DNA of 64,000 nucleotides from Monodelphis domestica (taxonomy: Eukaryota > Chordata > Mammalia > Didelphimorphia > Didelphidae): positions 345,245,850 to 345,309,849 of the forward strand of contig NC_077230.1 in the NCBI RefSeq assembly GCF_027887165.1, given 5' to 3'. Below, piece by piece: positions 39,311 to 52,126 of this stretch (position 1 is its first letter; every line of letters begins with the position of its first letter). Below the pieces are notes generated by a model. That model saw only the letters and a list, made by a program, of their open reading frames with translations, ran no database searches and was not told the DNA's origin. A program made the translations under genes and the position numbers.

Positions 39311-39889
39311 AGTTTTGCTCATTTGGGGAGACTAACATCAAAAGTGGGGAGACTTAACATGTTGGCTCCCAAAGAATTTTAGAGTAGGGATTATGTGAAA
39401 TTAATATAAAAATATATCCCATTACCTGGCATATGTGCAGTAAGAAAAAATGCCAAATCATATGAGGGGGAAAGACAGCATGGCCAACTGAATGCCCTGA
39501 CTCCCTGAATGTGTGGGCAGAAACCCCCGACATGGTGAGTGGCATGGTTTGGATACATGCCTGGACATCAGAAGACATGACCTAGACTGCCCAATGAGAA
39601 AGTCAAGTAGGTGTAACATCATTGGCCATATGAGTCTGGGTGAGTGGGAACTTGTGGTCTTTTTTTTTTTTACTCATGTCATTTCTTCAATGAAAATTCA
39701 CTCTCTCTGGCCTTAATTTATCTGGTCTGACCATTTGCCAGGGCCAGGTGGGAATGCAGGACCTAAAGAAGCAGCAATAGCCTGGAGACTATGGTAGTTA
39801 GAAAGATCTGGTAATAGTTTTCTTTCTCTTTTATAAATAAATATGTATAAATTTAATATAAATCACCAAGATTAATTTTTAATTATAAT
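39311..39889 (+). other. Unclassified, possibly LTR-derived
   Basis: A late 'cttttataaataaatatg' and 'aaatcaccaagattaatttt' resemble the R-U5 end of the LTR family seen elsewhere in the window, but I cannot set ends. No gene seen. Confidence 0.3.
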
Positions 39890-41340
39890 ACCCATATAGG
39901 TAGTCCCTGAACTTGTAGAAGATATGAGAATAAGTGCCAACTGGCAGTTCGGTCACTATTTCTAGGTCATAGATTCAGAGCAGACTAAGAAGTGGAACTG
40001 CAACTGAGGTTGGTATCACCATGAGGAGTGGTCAGGAGCCCTAGACTATGCACTGATCATGGAATAAATTCAGAAGCAAGCTGTATGTTTCTGACCTTAG
40101 GAGTTAAAGTAGGGTCTCAATTCTAACCTCTAACCAGTTTTAAATTTGCAATAAAATAACCAGAGCAATCTGTAGTTCTGTCCCTCTAAACTAGAAGAAC
40201 TTTCCAGCTGGTCAAGAATAGCTGGGTCCAGTAGCAGGCTACTAGAAGTTCCAAACAGATTAACCCAGAAGGATTGTTGGGTGGACCCAGATTCAGACCT
40301 GGAACTTGCAGTGCTCTGATCAGGAGGGTAGTGATCAGACTGTCCTAGAAGAACATGCCACATTGGGAGCATGATAAGTTTTCAGGTTGCCAGCCTGAGT
40401 TATCCCCAAGATTCTAGAATAACACAAGCTCAATATCCACTAAAAGCAAAAAGACCTAAGATGACAAAAGCTCAGCACAGATATTCCCCCAAGAAGTGTG
40501 CAGAGACTGTCTCTAATATAAAGTCTGAGGTTAGGGAGTAAGCTGAAAGAATGAGGAAGCAAAAAAATTAGTCTTACCAAAAAGAGTTCAAGATACAAAC
40601 CAAGAAGAAGAGAATTACTCTAAAACTTCTTTAATCAAAGCTGCAAAGAGTAAATGCCTTTAATTAAAGCCTGTGTCCAAACATAGCTTGGACATTAGTT
40701 CAACTAGAATTTCTGGAATAAGTGAAACAAAAATTTTTAAAAGCTAAAAAAATGAGAATACTAGAGGAAAAAATGAGGAAAGAAATGAGAGGATGAAAAA
40801 TGGAAGATTCTGGAAAGAGAATTAACAGCTTGCACAAGAGGTATAAAACCTTTCACAAGAAAAAACTCCCCCAAATAAGTCATGACCAAAAAAAAGTTTA
40901 TACAATAAGATATGTTAAAAGAAATTTTTAAACTGAGAAAAAAAAGAATGAAAGATAGCAAAGGAAAAACTGACCTGAAAAACAGATTTAGGAGAGAAAT
41001 CTAAGAATCATTGGACTATCAAAAAGTCATAACCAAAAAAGGGACCAAGATATCATGTTTCAAGAAATAAAACTACCCACATCTCTTAGAACCAGAGGGT
41101 GATGTACAAATAAAATTTGCTGGTGACCTTCTGAAACCCCCAAATGAAATCTCCAAAGAACATGATAGCAAAAACCCAGAGTTTCCATGCCAAAGGAAAA
41201 AATACTGCCAATGACTACCTAAAAAAAAAAGAATTCAAATACTGGGAGTCACAGTCAGTATCACACACAATTTAGGAACCACCACTATAAAATAGTATGA
41301 TATTCCAGAAGGCCGTAGATGAAACCTATTAATCAAAAAT
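39890..41340 (+). mobile_element. Old LINE-1 5' UTR and ORF1 part
   Basis: 5' UTR-like sequence (39.9-40.55 kb) followed by A-rich ORF1 text sharing 'cccacatctcttagaaccag' with the old L1 at 17.58 kb. Heavily degraded. Confidence 0.65.
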
Positions 41341-42281
41341 AACTTACTCATAAAGATAAATATAAACAGAGGGGGAAAGAAGATCTTGAATTAAAGAGGT
41401 CTTCCTAGCATTCTTGATGAAATGATCTGAATAGAAACTTTGAAATGCAAAGGCATTAAATGAACTATTTTCACCTAGATATGCAAGCAAAAATTTGAGA
41501 AATCTAAGATCCAGAACTGAAAGAAGCCATGAAGTTATCTTCAACCCTCTCATTTTGGCTATGAGTAAACTGAGATGCCTAGGGTGGTTAAGTGATGTAT
41601 CCAAAGTAGTAAGCATCAAAATAAGGATTTGAATCTAGATCCTCTAACTCCAGAAATAGTAGTGCTCTTTGTCTTCCTCCTTAAATCTACTCATGTCCTT
41701 AATTTTTCTTTCTGCTAATGTCACCATCAATCTTTCAGCATTGAAAGCTCAAAAACTTGGAATTATCGAATTATCTTCAATTCTTCCATCCCACAACTCG
41801 ACAAATTCTTTTGTTTCTGCTCTCACCACCATTCTCACATTTTTTCTTTTATCCCATTGCAATCAACCAATTTCAAACCTTCATCTCTTCTTTCCAGTAT
41901 TTTAGGAGAGTTCTACTAAAATAGTAGCCTTTCTGCCTGTTTCTTCTCTGATGCAAACTTCACACTACTGAATAATCTCCCCGAGTCAGTGCTCTAATTA
42001 TCACTCTAATCACAAAATCACAGATTTAGGGCTAAAAGGGACCTTAGAAGGTCATCTTGCCCAGTCCCTTGTGCTTAGACAGTTTTTTCTTAGTGTTTCT
42101 CCATTGCCTATAAAGTATAAACTAACTGGCATCTAAAGTCTTCTATAATAAAAACTTCAATTTCATAATCTATTTCTGTTTCCTCATCTGTAAAAATGAG
42201 GGATGGACAAGATGACTTAAGTTCCCTTACACCTCTAGATCTTCAATTCTTTGATCCCTTTACATATTCAACATTCCATCC
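41341..42281. repeat. Old MIR and L2-like fragments
   Basis: A reverse MIR lies at about 41.5-41.66 kb, an L2-like stretch at about 41.66-41.93 kb, a CR1/L3-like 'cacagatttagggctaaaag' near 42.02 kb and a MIR-like 'tgtttcctcatctgtaaaaa' near 42.18 kb. No gene. Confidence 0.5.
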
Positions 42282-42463
42282 AGGGGCAGCTGGGTGGCTC
42301 AGAAGATTGAGAGCCAGGCCTACAGATGGGAGGTCCTGGGTTCAAATCTGGCCTCAGACACTTCCTGTGGGACCCTGGGCAAATCACTTAACCCCCATTG
42401 CCTAGCCCTTATCACTCTTCTGCCTTGAAAGCAATACAAAGGGTTAAAAAAAAAGACCAAAAT
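42282..42463 (+). repeat. Mar1/WSINE1-type CORE-SINE
   Basis: Head and core clear, 3' part shortened. Target copies attccatcc at 42273-42281 and 42464-42472. Confidence 0.93.
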
Positions 42464-42472
42464 ATTCCATCC

Positions 42473-43310
42473 ATACTAGCCTACCTTTTTATTCTTGTTC
42501 TTATACTGCCTTTTCTAATCTCTAAGCCTTTGCTCACACAGCTCTCGATACCTGGAATGGACTTCCACTGTACCCTTCCCCATCCTCCACTTCAATCTGT
42601 TCAAATCTTTTCTTTCTACTAAGCCTCCTCAGAGGCTTCCTCCTCCATGAGATCTTAGGAAATTTTGAGTAGTTCTTTATTGCCTCTAGGATAAGGCAAA
42701 CTAATGAACATGAAATTTAAGCCCCTATACAATCTGATTCCTACCTACTTTTCTGTTATTTCATCATTCCCATTCACAAATTTTACATGCTGGCCAATAT
42801 GAACCATAGCTGTTCCCTAAACTTAACACTGTCATTGCATTTGAATAAGCAATCCTATTTTCGCCCCCCCACTGGCTAGAATTCATTCTTCCTAATATCT
42901 GCTACTCATTATCCTTGTCTTTCTCCAAAACTCAGCTCACATAAGTTCAATTCTTCCATAAAGTCTTCCATAATACCTTCAGTTGTTGCTGTTTTCCATA
43001 CACTATACTGAGGCATGTGTTGTAACGCAACAGCAAAACACAGGGACTTTCTTTTTATTTACACTGGCCAAAATGCTTTACACACATTTGGCATTTAATT
43101 TGCTCAGTTGATTCTCCAACTCCCCACTGCCTCAAATTTTTCATAGCATTTTGCATGGTTCTTTTGCATTTTTCCTTTTTTAGTATTAGTAGCACAATTA
43201 TTCACATACTTCTTGTCCATCTCTTGGACTGGAAACTCCAGTAGAAAATATTTACCCCCCCCCCTTTTTGTATTCCTTCACCCTTTACATAAAATAGGTG
43301 CTTAATGGCT
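42473..43310 (+). repeat. L2 LINE 3' fragments
   Basis: Typical L2 phrases occur twice ('tctctaagcctttgctcaca', 'ctccatgagatcttaggaaa'; then 'aactcagctcacataagttc', 'ggactggaaactccagtaga'). Confidence 0.65.
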
Positions 43311-43929
43311 GTACTTCCCTGAAAAGGTGATGTAGAGTCACAAATGGTCACTCTTGAAGCCAGGAAAACTTGGATTTAAGTTGTCTGACATATCCTGGCT
43401 GTGTGACCCCAAGAAAATGACTTTAGCTCACAGTGATGAGATGAACAGATATATTTGTATCTAATACTGAACAAAGGCTGGGAAGAAAGAGTAGACCCAA
43501 GGACCCATTTTCATTGTCTCTACATGCATAACGGTGGGGTGGCAGCTTTGTCATGGCTGCCCTTGACTTACCTCTGGCTTCTCAGTGTTTTGATCACAGT
43601 TTGCTTTCAGGAGCTTATTTTTCTAGTATTCCTCCAAGCCCATCCCCCAGCAGTAAAACAAATATTGAAGAATGCACTTTGATACCGTTTGTATAAACAG
43701 ACATCCTTGTATACCTGGCATTTATGGCCAAGGTCAACCAGCTCCATTTCATAACAGTAATGCCTGATTACTGTTAGCAGAGACAACCAATGCTGGCAGT
43801 TAGTGACTTACTGATACAGAAGGAAATGCAGGACTGGCAAATTGGAGTTATTCCCACTTACTCCAACTGTGATTGTGAACAAATGATCAGCTTCTCATAT
43901 GATCCCATTGTACATATTCCACGAGTTAG
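43311..43929. other. Unclassified sequence, no supported gene
   Basis: A MIR-like stretch lies at about 43.33-43.44 kb. I see nothing else identifiable. Confidence 0.4.
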
Positions 43930-44260
43930 ACACCGTTCTCTTTGCCCAAACAAAACACTGCATTTTGCTATTCTAGACATTTTCACTGGCTGTCCCCATG
44001 CCTAGGATTCTCCCACCTTTATTTCCACTGTTTCCTTCAAGTCCCTGATAAAATCCTTCTTTTTACAAGTCTTTCCCTATCTCCCTTAATGCTGTCTTCT
44101 TTTTGCATCTTTTTCCAATTTATCCAGTATATAACTTGTTTGCACATAGTCTCCCCTAATTAGACTGTTTGCTCTTTAAGAGTATGGGACTTCTTTTGCC
44201 TTTCTTTGTATCCTAGTATTAGAAGTGTCTGGCACATAGTAGGTAATGTTTACATGATTA
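43930..44260 (+). repeat. L2 LINE 3' end
   Basis: 'catttttcactgg...ctgtcccc', 'gtttccttcaagtccctgat' and the terminal 'gtgtctggcacatagtaggt'. Confidence 0.75.
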
Positions 44261-44469
44261 ATCAGATTATTACATTTTTGTTTTTGCTATCCCCAGCAAA
44301 TACTTGGTGGGTGCCTAATCAAATTTTTCTTTTTAATAGCTCTCTTTACTAACACAAAGTATTGAAAGGAAATCAATCAATCTCTTTTAAGAGACCAATT
44401 ACTAAGTATGAGCCTGACAATGTGGTAGAACAAAAAAGAAAGAAAAAAAAACTTGAGAATGAAGATTTT

Positions 44470-44875
44470 GATGGGCATCCTGGATCTACAACTCAATGAC
44501 TATGTGGCTGAGTAAATCAATTCCCCTCTATAAGTCTCAGTTTCCACATCTGTAAAATAAAGTGTCTCTAAGGTCCCCTTTCAGTTCTAACATTCCATAA
44601 GAAACAGCATGTCAAAATGGACAGTATTAGATTTGATGATCTAGACTTCAAGAAACCTTGGGGTCAAATCTTGCTTCTGACTTTTACTAATTATGTGACC
44701 ATGGGCAAGTCATTTAATGTTTCTCAGACTCAGTTTCCTCAGCTATAAAATGGTAGAATAATATCTATAGAAACTACTCTTACAGGGTAGTTATGAAGCT
44801 TAAATTAGATAATGTACACAAACTGCTTGTTAACCTTAAAGTGTTATCTATATAAATGCCAGTTGCTATTACATT
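44470..44875 (+). repeat. Two MIR-type SINEs in tandem
   Basis: First copy at about 44470-44600 ('tctcagtttccacatctgta'). The second, at about 44636-44870, is better kept ('gaccatgggcaagtcattta', 'cagtttcctcagctataaaa'). Confidence 0.75.
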
Positions 44876-44879
44876 CTGA

Positions 44880-47800
44880 AGTCCTAACTAGAACCAAAAT
44901 GAGATATGTTATCTGGGGTTGGGTAATTCCCAAAGCTACTGCTCTTTTTTAACCAACAAATTATATATTAAAAGACATTCTCTGGTTTCAGGCAATTAGG
45001 AGAATCTAGAATCATAGCACCACATGTACCAATTCCTGTTAAAATTTACTTAACTGAACCATACCAGGTTACTAGCTCACTACAGTGACCCACAAAAACC
45101 AGTCATGTCTCTTCCCTGGATATTTTCACTCTGAGATAACATACAAGTAAGACTAATTTCTTACAGTTGGATGCCACAGGAAGAAATCAGAGGTCACACA
45201 AATTCATATGAAATAACTAAAAGATAAGAACTAGATGCCATTGTTGTTATGGAAGCTATTTGAGTCCTTGCCTTTCCCCAATCTGTGTTCACAGTGTACC
45301 CAATGATGCAACAGCATGCTCTGTTCTCCCTCCCTTCTCATCTCGGCCCATGCATCCACCTGAACCTGTAAAACTGAAAATGCATGACAGGTCTGGGGTT
45401 GTATTTCAATCACTTATCTGAGGCTCTACTCTGTGGGGGGCTGGTCTTGCACTACTTGCCATGTTCCTCTGTAGACTCTAGTTATCAGATGACAGACCCC
45501 ACATGGTTTTGTGTGCTTATATAGTTGTGTTTACCTGAATTCTCTGCAGTTGCCATCTTCCTGCTCCATTTTTGGAAGCCAATCAACCTGTTAATGAAGC
45601 TTAGGTAATACCTGTACTCATCTGAAGACAAATTCCATTCTTTACTAAGAAAAGAGCTTACAAAACCAAGAAAATTGTCCAAATAAAATCAAAGCAAATA
45701 TTTATTGCGCACCTACTATGTGCAAAGCGCCATATGATGTCCTTAACTGACTCATTCAGGATCACTCCTATGAAAGAATGCTTTCCCCTAAGATGATCCA
45801 CAAACCCTCTGGTCACAAATACATTCAAAAGCTGAAGAGTATAATCTTCAGTCATCACTTTGTCACCCAGGCAAAATGTTGGCTGTCTTAGTCATTGGGA
45901 TTCAATTAGACAACAATTAAGCAGCTATAATCAAAGAGGGCATCTTTTCTTAAAGTCCAATTAACATATGTCTGGAGATGGCATTATCAGGAATGCTTCT
46001 TCTCAGGGTCTGAGGAAAATCAAGCTGCTTCTCAAAGGTCTGTTTGCCTGGCTTAGGGAAAAGAAAAAAATGGAGGGATCACAGAACAAGCCAGTGACAG
46101 AACACATAATTGCCTGATTCAGTGACAGCCCAACAGGGCCCTAAATGACTTCTTCCAACATATACAATCAACAGGTCATGGGCACTCTCCCCAAGTATCT
46201 TCCCAGCTTTGGCCAGTGAGGCACCTTTTGCAAGTCTCACATTTTCTGGACTTCTAATCAAAACCATTCCTTAACCCCCAATCAGGAGTAGAGTTATTGG
46301 AAGAGAGAAACTTGCATGATGAGTTGAACTCTGCTTATCTGTGAAAAACAGATTCTTGTTGAAGTGTACTTTTTTCATTTCTGGTTCACAAAGTTCCCCA
46401 TCTTCTGTTTTGTTTGCTTTTCATTTTCTTAAAAGAGAGTTCGGGCCAGCAACTCAATTTTGAAGTAAATTCACAATAAACCAGTCAAGTGAATGAGGGG
46501 CAAGTTTCAGAAAGGAAACAGTTCAAGCTTCAGCTTCCAAGGAATTGTTTTAAAAGGTAGAGAGCAATGTAAAATACAGACAATACAGACAGGGTCTCTG
46601 GTTGTTGTATTCTTCCCAGATTCTCCCCTCCGTAAAGGGAATATAATCTGCTCAAGTGCAATCACTCTACTTCCATGTGGGGAACTCTCCTCAGCAGTTT
46701 GTTTCCCAAACCATTCTAAGTACCAGACTGGGAGACCACACCAGGGCCCGAGGCATTGGCTTAACAGGAAATACTTTGCTCGCTATTGCCAAAACTATCA
46801 TCTGTTGTCATTGCTATGAGATTTCTCAAAATGAAAGTGTCAATTCAAGGAAATATTGAAAATATATAGCTTTATCTATTAAAAATATTCTTTTTATCTT
46901 TTTAGTTTTTTTCTCCTTTTTTTAAACAAAAGTGAGTCCCAACTGAAAAATGTTTTCAGATTCTTGGAGATATAGTGATAAAACGGAAAAATATGTGTGT
47001 CTTTGCTGCTACCAACAGAGTTAACCTTCCATTAATACTTACAAATGGCAGAGTGGAAGTATACTAATGGCAGTAACTGATGGCTTTTTCTAAATATATG
47101 TATGTATTTGGGGTGGGGGATAAGGAAAAGATAGAAGGGCCAACTTTTCTGTCCTTTCTAGACCACTTCCAATTATTTCAACATGGACATTGTGACTCAA
47201 GTATTCTTTAAAAAGGCAACACATCACCAGTAAGAAGTTGGACCTAGATCATACAAAGCATGACCATAAAGTAATAAAACTGATTTTTTTAAAAACTACT
47301 CTACTAGAATTTAGTCATCCAAATAATAATGTCCTTCAATCTAGACCCTTTGGAAGACTATACATTTATTCCAATGAGATTGCTACAACTCTTGAGGCCT
47401 TTAGAGCTGATTTTCAAGCCATTCAAAAGCATCATTCTCATTCCTTCCTAGTAATACTTCATATAACCTGAACATGTGATTATTCAACTTGACCACTACC
47501 TTATTTATCAGATTTGGCTGCTTGTAACCTTTAACTCTAACCAAAGATCAAATCTACCTCAAAGAATGAAGATATGGCAACCATGAGAACAGAGAGAGAG
47601 AGAAAAAAAATCTGCTATAGATTCTGAAGGCAATTTCCAAAAAGAATTCCAGAAAATACTGAACACCACCAGTAACCCAAGGGAGCTATTTTGATGAAGA
47701 TAAAGACTTGTCTGGACATATATTAATTTATAAACATCAGGTGCGTTACTTAAAAGTCACACTTTGTATGTATATAGGGAAAAACAAAGAAATGACCTGA

Positions 47801-48586
47801 AAGTAAACACCAATCTTTAAGCTAGGGTGAGTCTTGAAGGGGAAAAGCACCAGCTACTATGACAGAAAAGATGTAGTACAGAGCTTCAGAGAAAAATGAA
47901 CCCCTAAAGAGTCACAGATATCAGAATTCTTGGTTACAACTTCATTGCAACAGTGTACAATGGGTACTCAAATATCATTATCTGATTTTGACTGAGTAAT
48001 CTTATTTGAAAGTCTAAGTTAAATCAACCTTGCAGAGAATCAAATGCCATGGTGTCACTGAGAATGGCTCTCATCTCACAGACAGGAAGAACTGTAAGTT
48101 GGGAAAGCTGTGAGGCTCTTCACTCTTAATGTTATGAATGATTCTTAACTAGCCTTTGCTGCTCCCTTGATTACTCTGAAATTACAAGCTGTATGTGTAA
48201 CGGGACTACAAATTCATTTTTTCCAGTCCTACATGATTATAAGGTCCTTGAGGGATTTGGATCATCTATCTAAACTCTGCATCTTCCCTAGCCAAAAGAC
48301 TGTGTTCTATATATAGTAGTGCTTAAAAAAATGTTTGCTATTGGTATTTTATAATTAGTTAGAGCCAACACAATTAGAAAGACATACATTTTGGGATGGG
48401 GAAGGGAAGGAGATCTAGGAAGGAAGGAAATTTCAAATTATGAATTTTAGGGTCAAAGAAGAATAAATTATCAATTAACTGCTCAGAACAATATTCATCC
48501 TATCTGCAAGGCTGATTTAAACAAAGCCAGGATGAAAGATAAAAGAGGTCAGGTATTCTAGTCTACAATTCTGATAAAGCTAGTCC

Positions 48587-48638
<52 letters not shown>

Positions 48639-49008
48639 GGTGTATGTGTGTGTAGCTGGGGGTGGTAGAGGGAGGGGGCAGGGTGTGGAGAGGGGGAGGA
48701 GGAATTGCAAACTCTGGCCACAAGCTCCTGAAAATGGCCAGCCCAAGGCTCAGGCCAACCTGGCCCTGCCAGCTTTGGCCCCAAACACTCTCCAGACTGT
48801 TTGCAGTACGGAGGGCTTCCTACTTGAAAGGACTTGATCATGGAAGAGGGGCAGGGATAAGGGATCCCTTGGACAGTGAGTATAAGGCCCAGGCTCAGAT
48901 CCATAATTAAAAAGTGTCCTCATTATTCAATCTAACTGAAAAGTGGACTGGAGGATCTCTGATCGAATCTACTGGCCTCTAGGGAAAAGGCAACATCATT
49001 CCTAAGTG
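44880..49008 (-). other. RNF169: Probable long 3' UTR of RNF169 (left limit uncertain)
   Basis: The stretch left of the RNF169 stop codon is notably poor in young repeats compared with the rest of the window, and human RNF169 is known to have a 3' UTR of several kilobases. Minus-strand AATAAA signals occur near 47366 and 45697, with more in L2-rich sequence further left near 44015 and 43058, so the true end cannot be fixed by eye. It contains a TG microsatellite (48589-48635), an L2 tail (about 48.2-48.34 kb) and a short repeat-like piece at about 45.69-45.74 kb. No convincing open reading frame is present on either strand. Confidence 0.45.
48589..48635. repeat. (TG)n microsatellite
   Basis: An almost pure TG dinucleotide run of about 47 bases, followed by interrupted TG up to about 48653. 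It lies in the probable RNF169 3' UTR, where it would read as CA repeats in the transcript. Confidence 0.95.
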
Positions 49009-50217
49009 CTACTTGGCACCAGTAGTGCTGTTGGAACGTAGGAGATATTGGTCAGTACCTCCTTTTCGCCTGCTCACTATCCTACTCTCATTGTCAAACA
49101 TGTGCTGGAGCTGAAGGGCCAGCTGCCGATCTTCCTCTTCCTGCTGAAGCTTCTGCTCCATCTCTTGAAACACTGGGTCCCCGGGGGTCAGGCCCACCTC
49201 CCCTACATTTTGTCTTAGTTTCTTAAAGGAGCCATTTTGCTCTAAGTGCTTGGTCTTACAGTGCCTTTTCCGGCCACGGCGTAAGGGAGGAAGTGGCGCA
49301 TCACTGATAGTTTCTACCATGTCACAGTTGCCATTAGGCAACTCAAAATGATTCAGTGTCTTCAGCTGCTTTTTTGTGGTTTTGAGAACCACACCAAGTG
49401 TGTTGTTCTCAGGCAGTGCTGGATTAATAGCCATAATTTTCCTTGTCGTGAATTTCACATCAGTGCTTATCCATGATTTGTCTAGATCAGAGTCTGTGCT
49501 TGTCTCAGATCCCTCAAACCCCTGACTATCCAAAATGGCTCCATTTGCTCTCCCTTTGGATTCCAAGGAATAGTCAGTTTCCAACAGGATTTTGGCACTG
49601 CTCTTCCTACCAATTCTCCTTTCTACCTTTGCTTGACTAACCGAGGGAAAATAATCAGGCTCTGGGATGATAAGTGTAGGATGATCTGAGCTTACTTGCT
49701 CACTGAAGAGTCTCACATGTAAAGCCAGCCCTGGCTGCTCTTTGCTGGAATGGACAACTTCAGGAATTAGGAAGTCTTCCCCTGTTTCAGAAGGCATGGA
49801 AGTGAGGGTAGCTTTTGAAAGGGTCTTTTTGATCTGTCTTTCCTGGAAGATCTGTTCCCACTTCTTAAGGATCCGTGGACTAGCTTCATAAGAGGTCTGC
49901 TTCTGTAAGGTTCTGGTCAAATTCCTGGGTGTTGATTTTATGATCAATGGGCTGAGTACTCTGCCATCAGGGAGTCTCTTAGGAGGGGTACATGGTGAGC
50001 AGACAATGGGCTTGAAATGATTCAGTTCTTCTGAGATGCTATCATTACTTTCAGGACTAATAGATCGCTCTGGCTTATGCAAGGAGGACAGAGATGAGAG
50101 AGAGCTGAATGGTAGTCGTTTTTCCACAGTCAAATCAGGGGCTGAGAAGCAGCGGTTGTTTTGGGTTGACAAGAGAACACCAACAATGGGGTTGGAGGCT
50201 GGAGTCACTGCTGTGAC
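49009..50217 (-). CDS. RNF169: RNF169 terminal coding exon (C-terminal ~402 residues)
   Basis: Terminal coding exon of RNF169, a nuclear RING-type protein that reads the H2A K13/K15 ubiquitin mark made by RNF168 at DNA double-strand breaks and limits 53BP1 and RAP80 recruitment (family knowledge). On the minus strand the exon opens after an acceptor ending 'attccag' and encodes VTAVTPASNPIVGVLLSTQN onward, which I match from memory to mammalian RNF169. It ends ...LLRSNSTTGAK with a TAG at 49009-49011. The last ~50 residues hold a ubiquitin-binding MIU2 helix (core DRQLALQLQ) followed by the LR motif (SRRKGGTDQYLLRS), the pair that gives specificity for ubiquitylated nucleosomes. A basic patch (RRGRKRHCKTKH) lies before it and a helix (SPRILKKWEQIFQERQIKK) in the first half. 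The central part is the more divergent. The frame is open throughout, so the gene looks intact here. The first codon is internal to the protein, not a start. Confidence 0.95.
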   Translation of the reverse strand, partial: VTAVTPASNPIVGVLLSTQNNRCFSAPDLTVEKRLPFSSLSSLSSLHKPERSISPESNDSISEELNHFKPIVCSPCTPPKRLPDGRVLSPLIIKSTPRNLTRTLQKQTSYEASPRILKKWEQIFQERQIKKTLSKATLTSMPSETGEDFLIPEVVHSSKEQPGLALHVRLFSEQVSSDHPTLIIPEPDYFPSVSQAKVERRIGRKSSAKILLETDYSLESKGRANGAILDSQGFEGSETSTDSDLDKSWISTDVKFTTRKIMAINPALPENNTLGVVLKTTKKQLKTLNHFELPNGNCDMVETISDAPLPPLRRGRKRHCKTKHLEQNGSFKKLRQNVGEVGLTPGDPVFQEMEQKLQQEEEDRQLALQLQHMFDNESRIVSRRKGGTDQYLLRSNSTTGAK

Positions 50218-52126
50218 CTGGAATTAAGATGAGAAGATTTTTTTAAATTCATGTTTGTGACCTGAAAAAGTATCTGTAGTTAAAAATCTAATCATGACTC
50301 CTTGGGCAATCTGGTATAGTCTACAGACCCCTTCTCCATATGACTGTTTAAATGTATTAAAATGAGTAAAATAAAATACATAGGATTGCAAAGGAAATTA
50401 ATTCTACTGAATTATCACTGGCTTTTTTATTTATACCAAAACATATCTTAGGGAATTCTGAAGCCTATTTATTCCAGTTGCTTGATCAATAAGTTGTAGC
50501 ATATATCTTCCTCTCTATGGGTCCTAGGGAATTCACATCATCCTAGAGGGCACGAGGGTCAGATGTCATTCAATAACTGTTGTGGCTCCAAGAAGTTCAA
50601 TTAAACTGGAACCTAGTACTAGTTGTTGGGCATCAATTGTTGGGTTGTCACCTGCCCACTGTCTCCCTCTACTTCTGCTCCTTTTGTTCCTTCTGTGTGA
50701 CCTCATTCCTTTCTCTCTCTTCCTGCTTCTTCCATCTATGTTCTTTCTTATATTCCTCCTTTTTATGGTTACTACACTTGACCTGTTTACTTGTCTCTCA
50801 GACTGCTCCCCTAATTGCCCATTCCTCTAAGTTCTCTCTATGCTGCCTTCCTATAAATTCTCTTCATTCTCTTCCTCCCTAGTCCCTAGTACAGACTCTT
50901 CCTTTCCTACTCTGGCCTTAGCTCAGCTTTCTCCCATTCCATTAAGACTGGCCTCTAGTGAACTCAACTAGTTTATGTACAAGACCTTGTCTATCTATGG
51001 TGCTTATTATCAGTGTGATCTTGAGCAAGTCACTTAATCTCCAAGTTCTTTCTTTCATACACTGAGAGAGTTTAGATAATCACTCTGGTTTTATACCAAA
51101 TTCTATGCATTTGGGCTCATACATATATTTAGGGAGTCCAAGTCATCTAGTCCACCCCTACACTTTACCAATGATGAAACTGTTGCACATGTAGTATGCA
51201 TCGGATGCAGGATTTGAGCCCAGACCCTCTGACTCCAGCATCTTGTACCACACAGTTCCAGTCCTGAATACCTTAGTCAGCCCCCAACTTTGACCTTCAA
51301 TGGCCACTTCAGAATTTGGCAGATTAAGTAGAACTAGCACTAAGAAGTCAAGTAGACCTTTCTCATTTGCAAGTCTAGATTAGAAGGGGATTTCTTGACC
51401 AGAGGTTAGACTCTTTAAAGAATCCTAGGAATGTTTTAAGAAGACTGTGGAAGATGAACTATAAGAAACTGTAGGAAAAACAGTGATGATGAAAGATTCT
51501 GAACTGGAGAGATAATGATCTGCTCTCCTCTCTATCTGATGCCTTCCTTTTCATCCTTTAAGATTACTAATGTTAATAACAGAACCACAGAACTCTAAAG
51601 TCTGTGTGGTGGAAGGTTAAATGGAAGATGGAGACTCCAAAGTTAAGGAAGTTTTGAGATGAAAACATCAAAGAAGTCCTGGTTTAAGAAGGCATACCCT
51701 CTTAACAATTATAACATATGTGGGTAAACAGAGAAGAAAATCGAAAATGTATATTTAGTGGAACTGGGAGGTGAGGAATAAATTTACATTTAACAATGTT
51801 GCTTTTTTTCTAGAGAACAACAGATTTGACCAGATTCTTGAGTCATATTTTTCAGTTGGTTTAAATGAAGACAACACTTCTGAGCTCAAGTTTTAACAAA
51901 TGCTTATCAACTAGTCCTAATTCTACCTACATATAAGTATAGACATTAGATTCACTGTTTTTTCCTCAACTGACTTTTTGGACTCCCCATTAAAGCTCAC
52001 ATGCCCAAGATATATTCTTTTTTGAAAGAAAACAAAACAGTAACAAAATCTAGAAGTGACCTGTGTTTAAAAAAAGAATGTGATAGGACAGGAAGGTGGA
52101 TTCCCTGAGGCCTCTTACAGTAGTAC
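50218..52126 (-). other. RNF169: RNF169 last intron
   Basis: About 1.9 kb between the two RNF169 exons, bounded by gtacta (donor) and ttccag (acceptor) on the minus strand. It contains a T/C-rich stretch at about 50.66-50.88 kb and MIR-like bits around 51.0 and 51.15-51.25 kb. I see no other gene in it. Confidence 0.8.

Noticed and set aside
46493-46859. 108-codon plus-strand open frame
   Set aside because: No motif or family resemblance. It lies antisense in the probable RNF169 3' UTR and has no splice or promoter context.
48558-48910. Frames rich in Thr-His or Cys-Val on both strands
   Set aside because: Produced by the TG microsatellite. No family resemblance beyond it.
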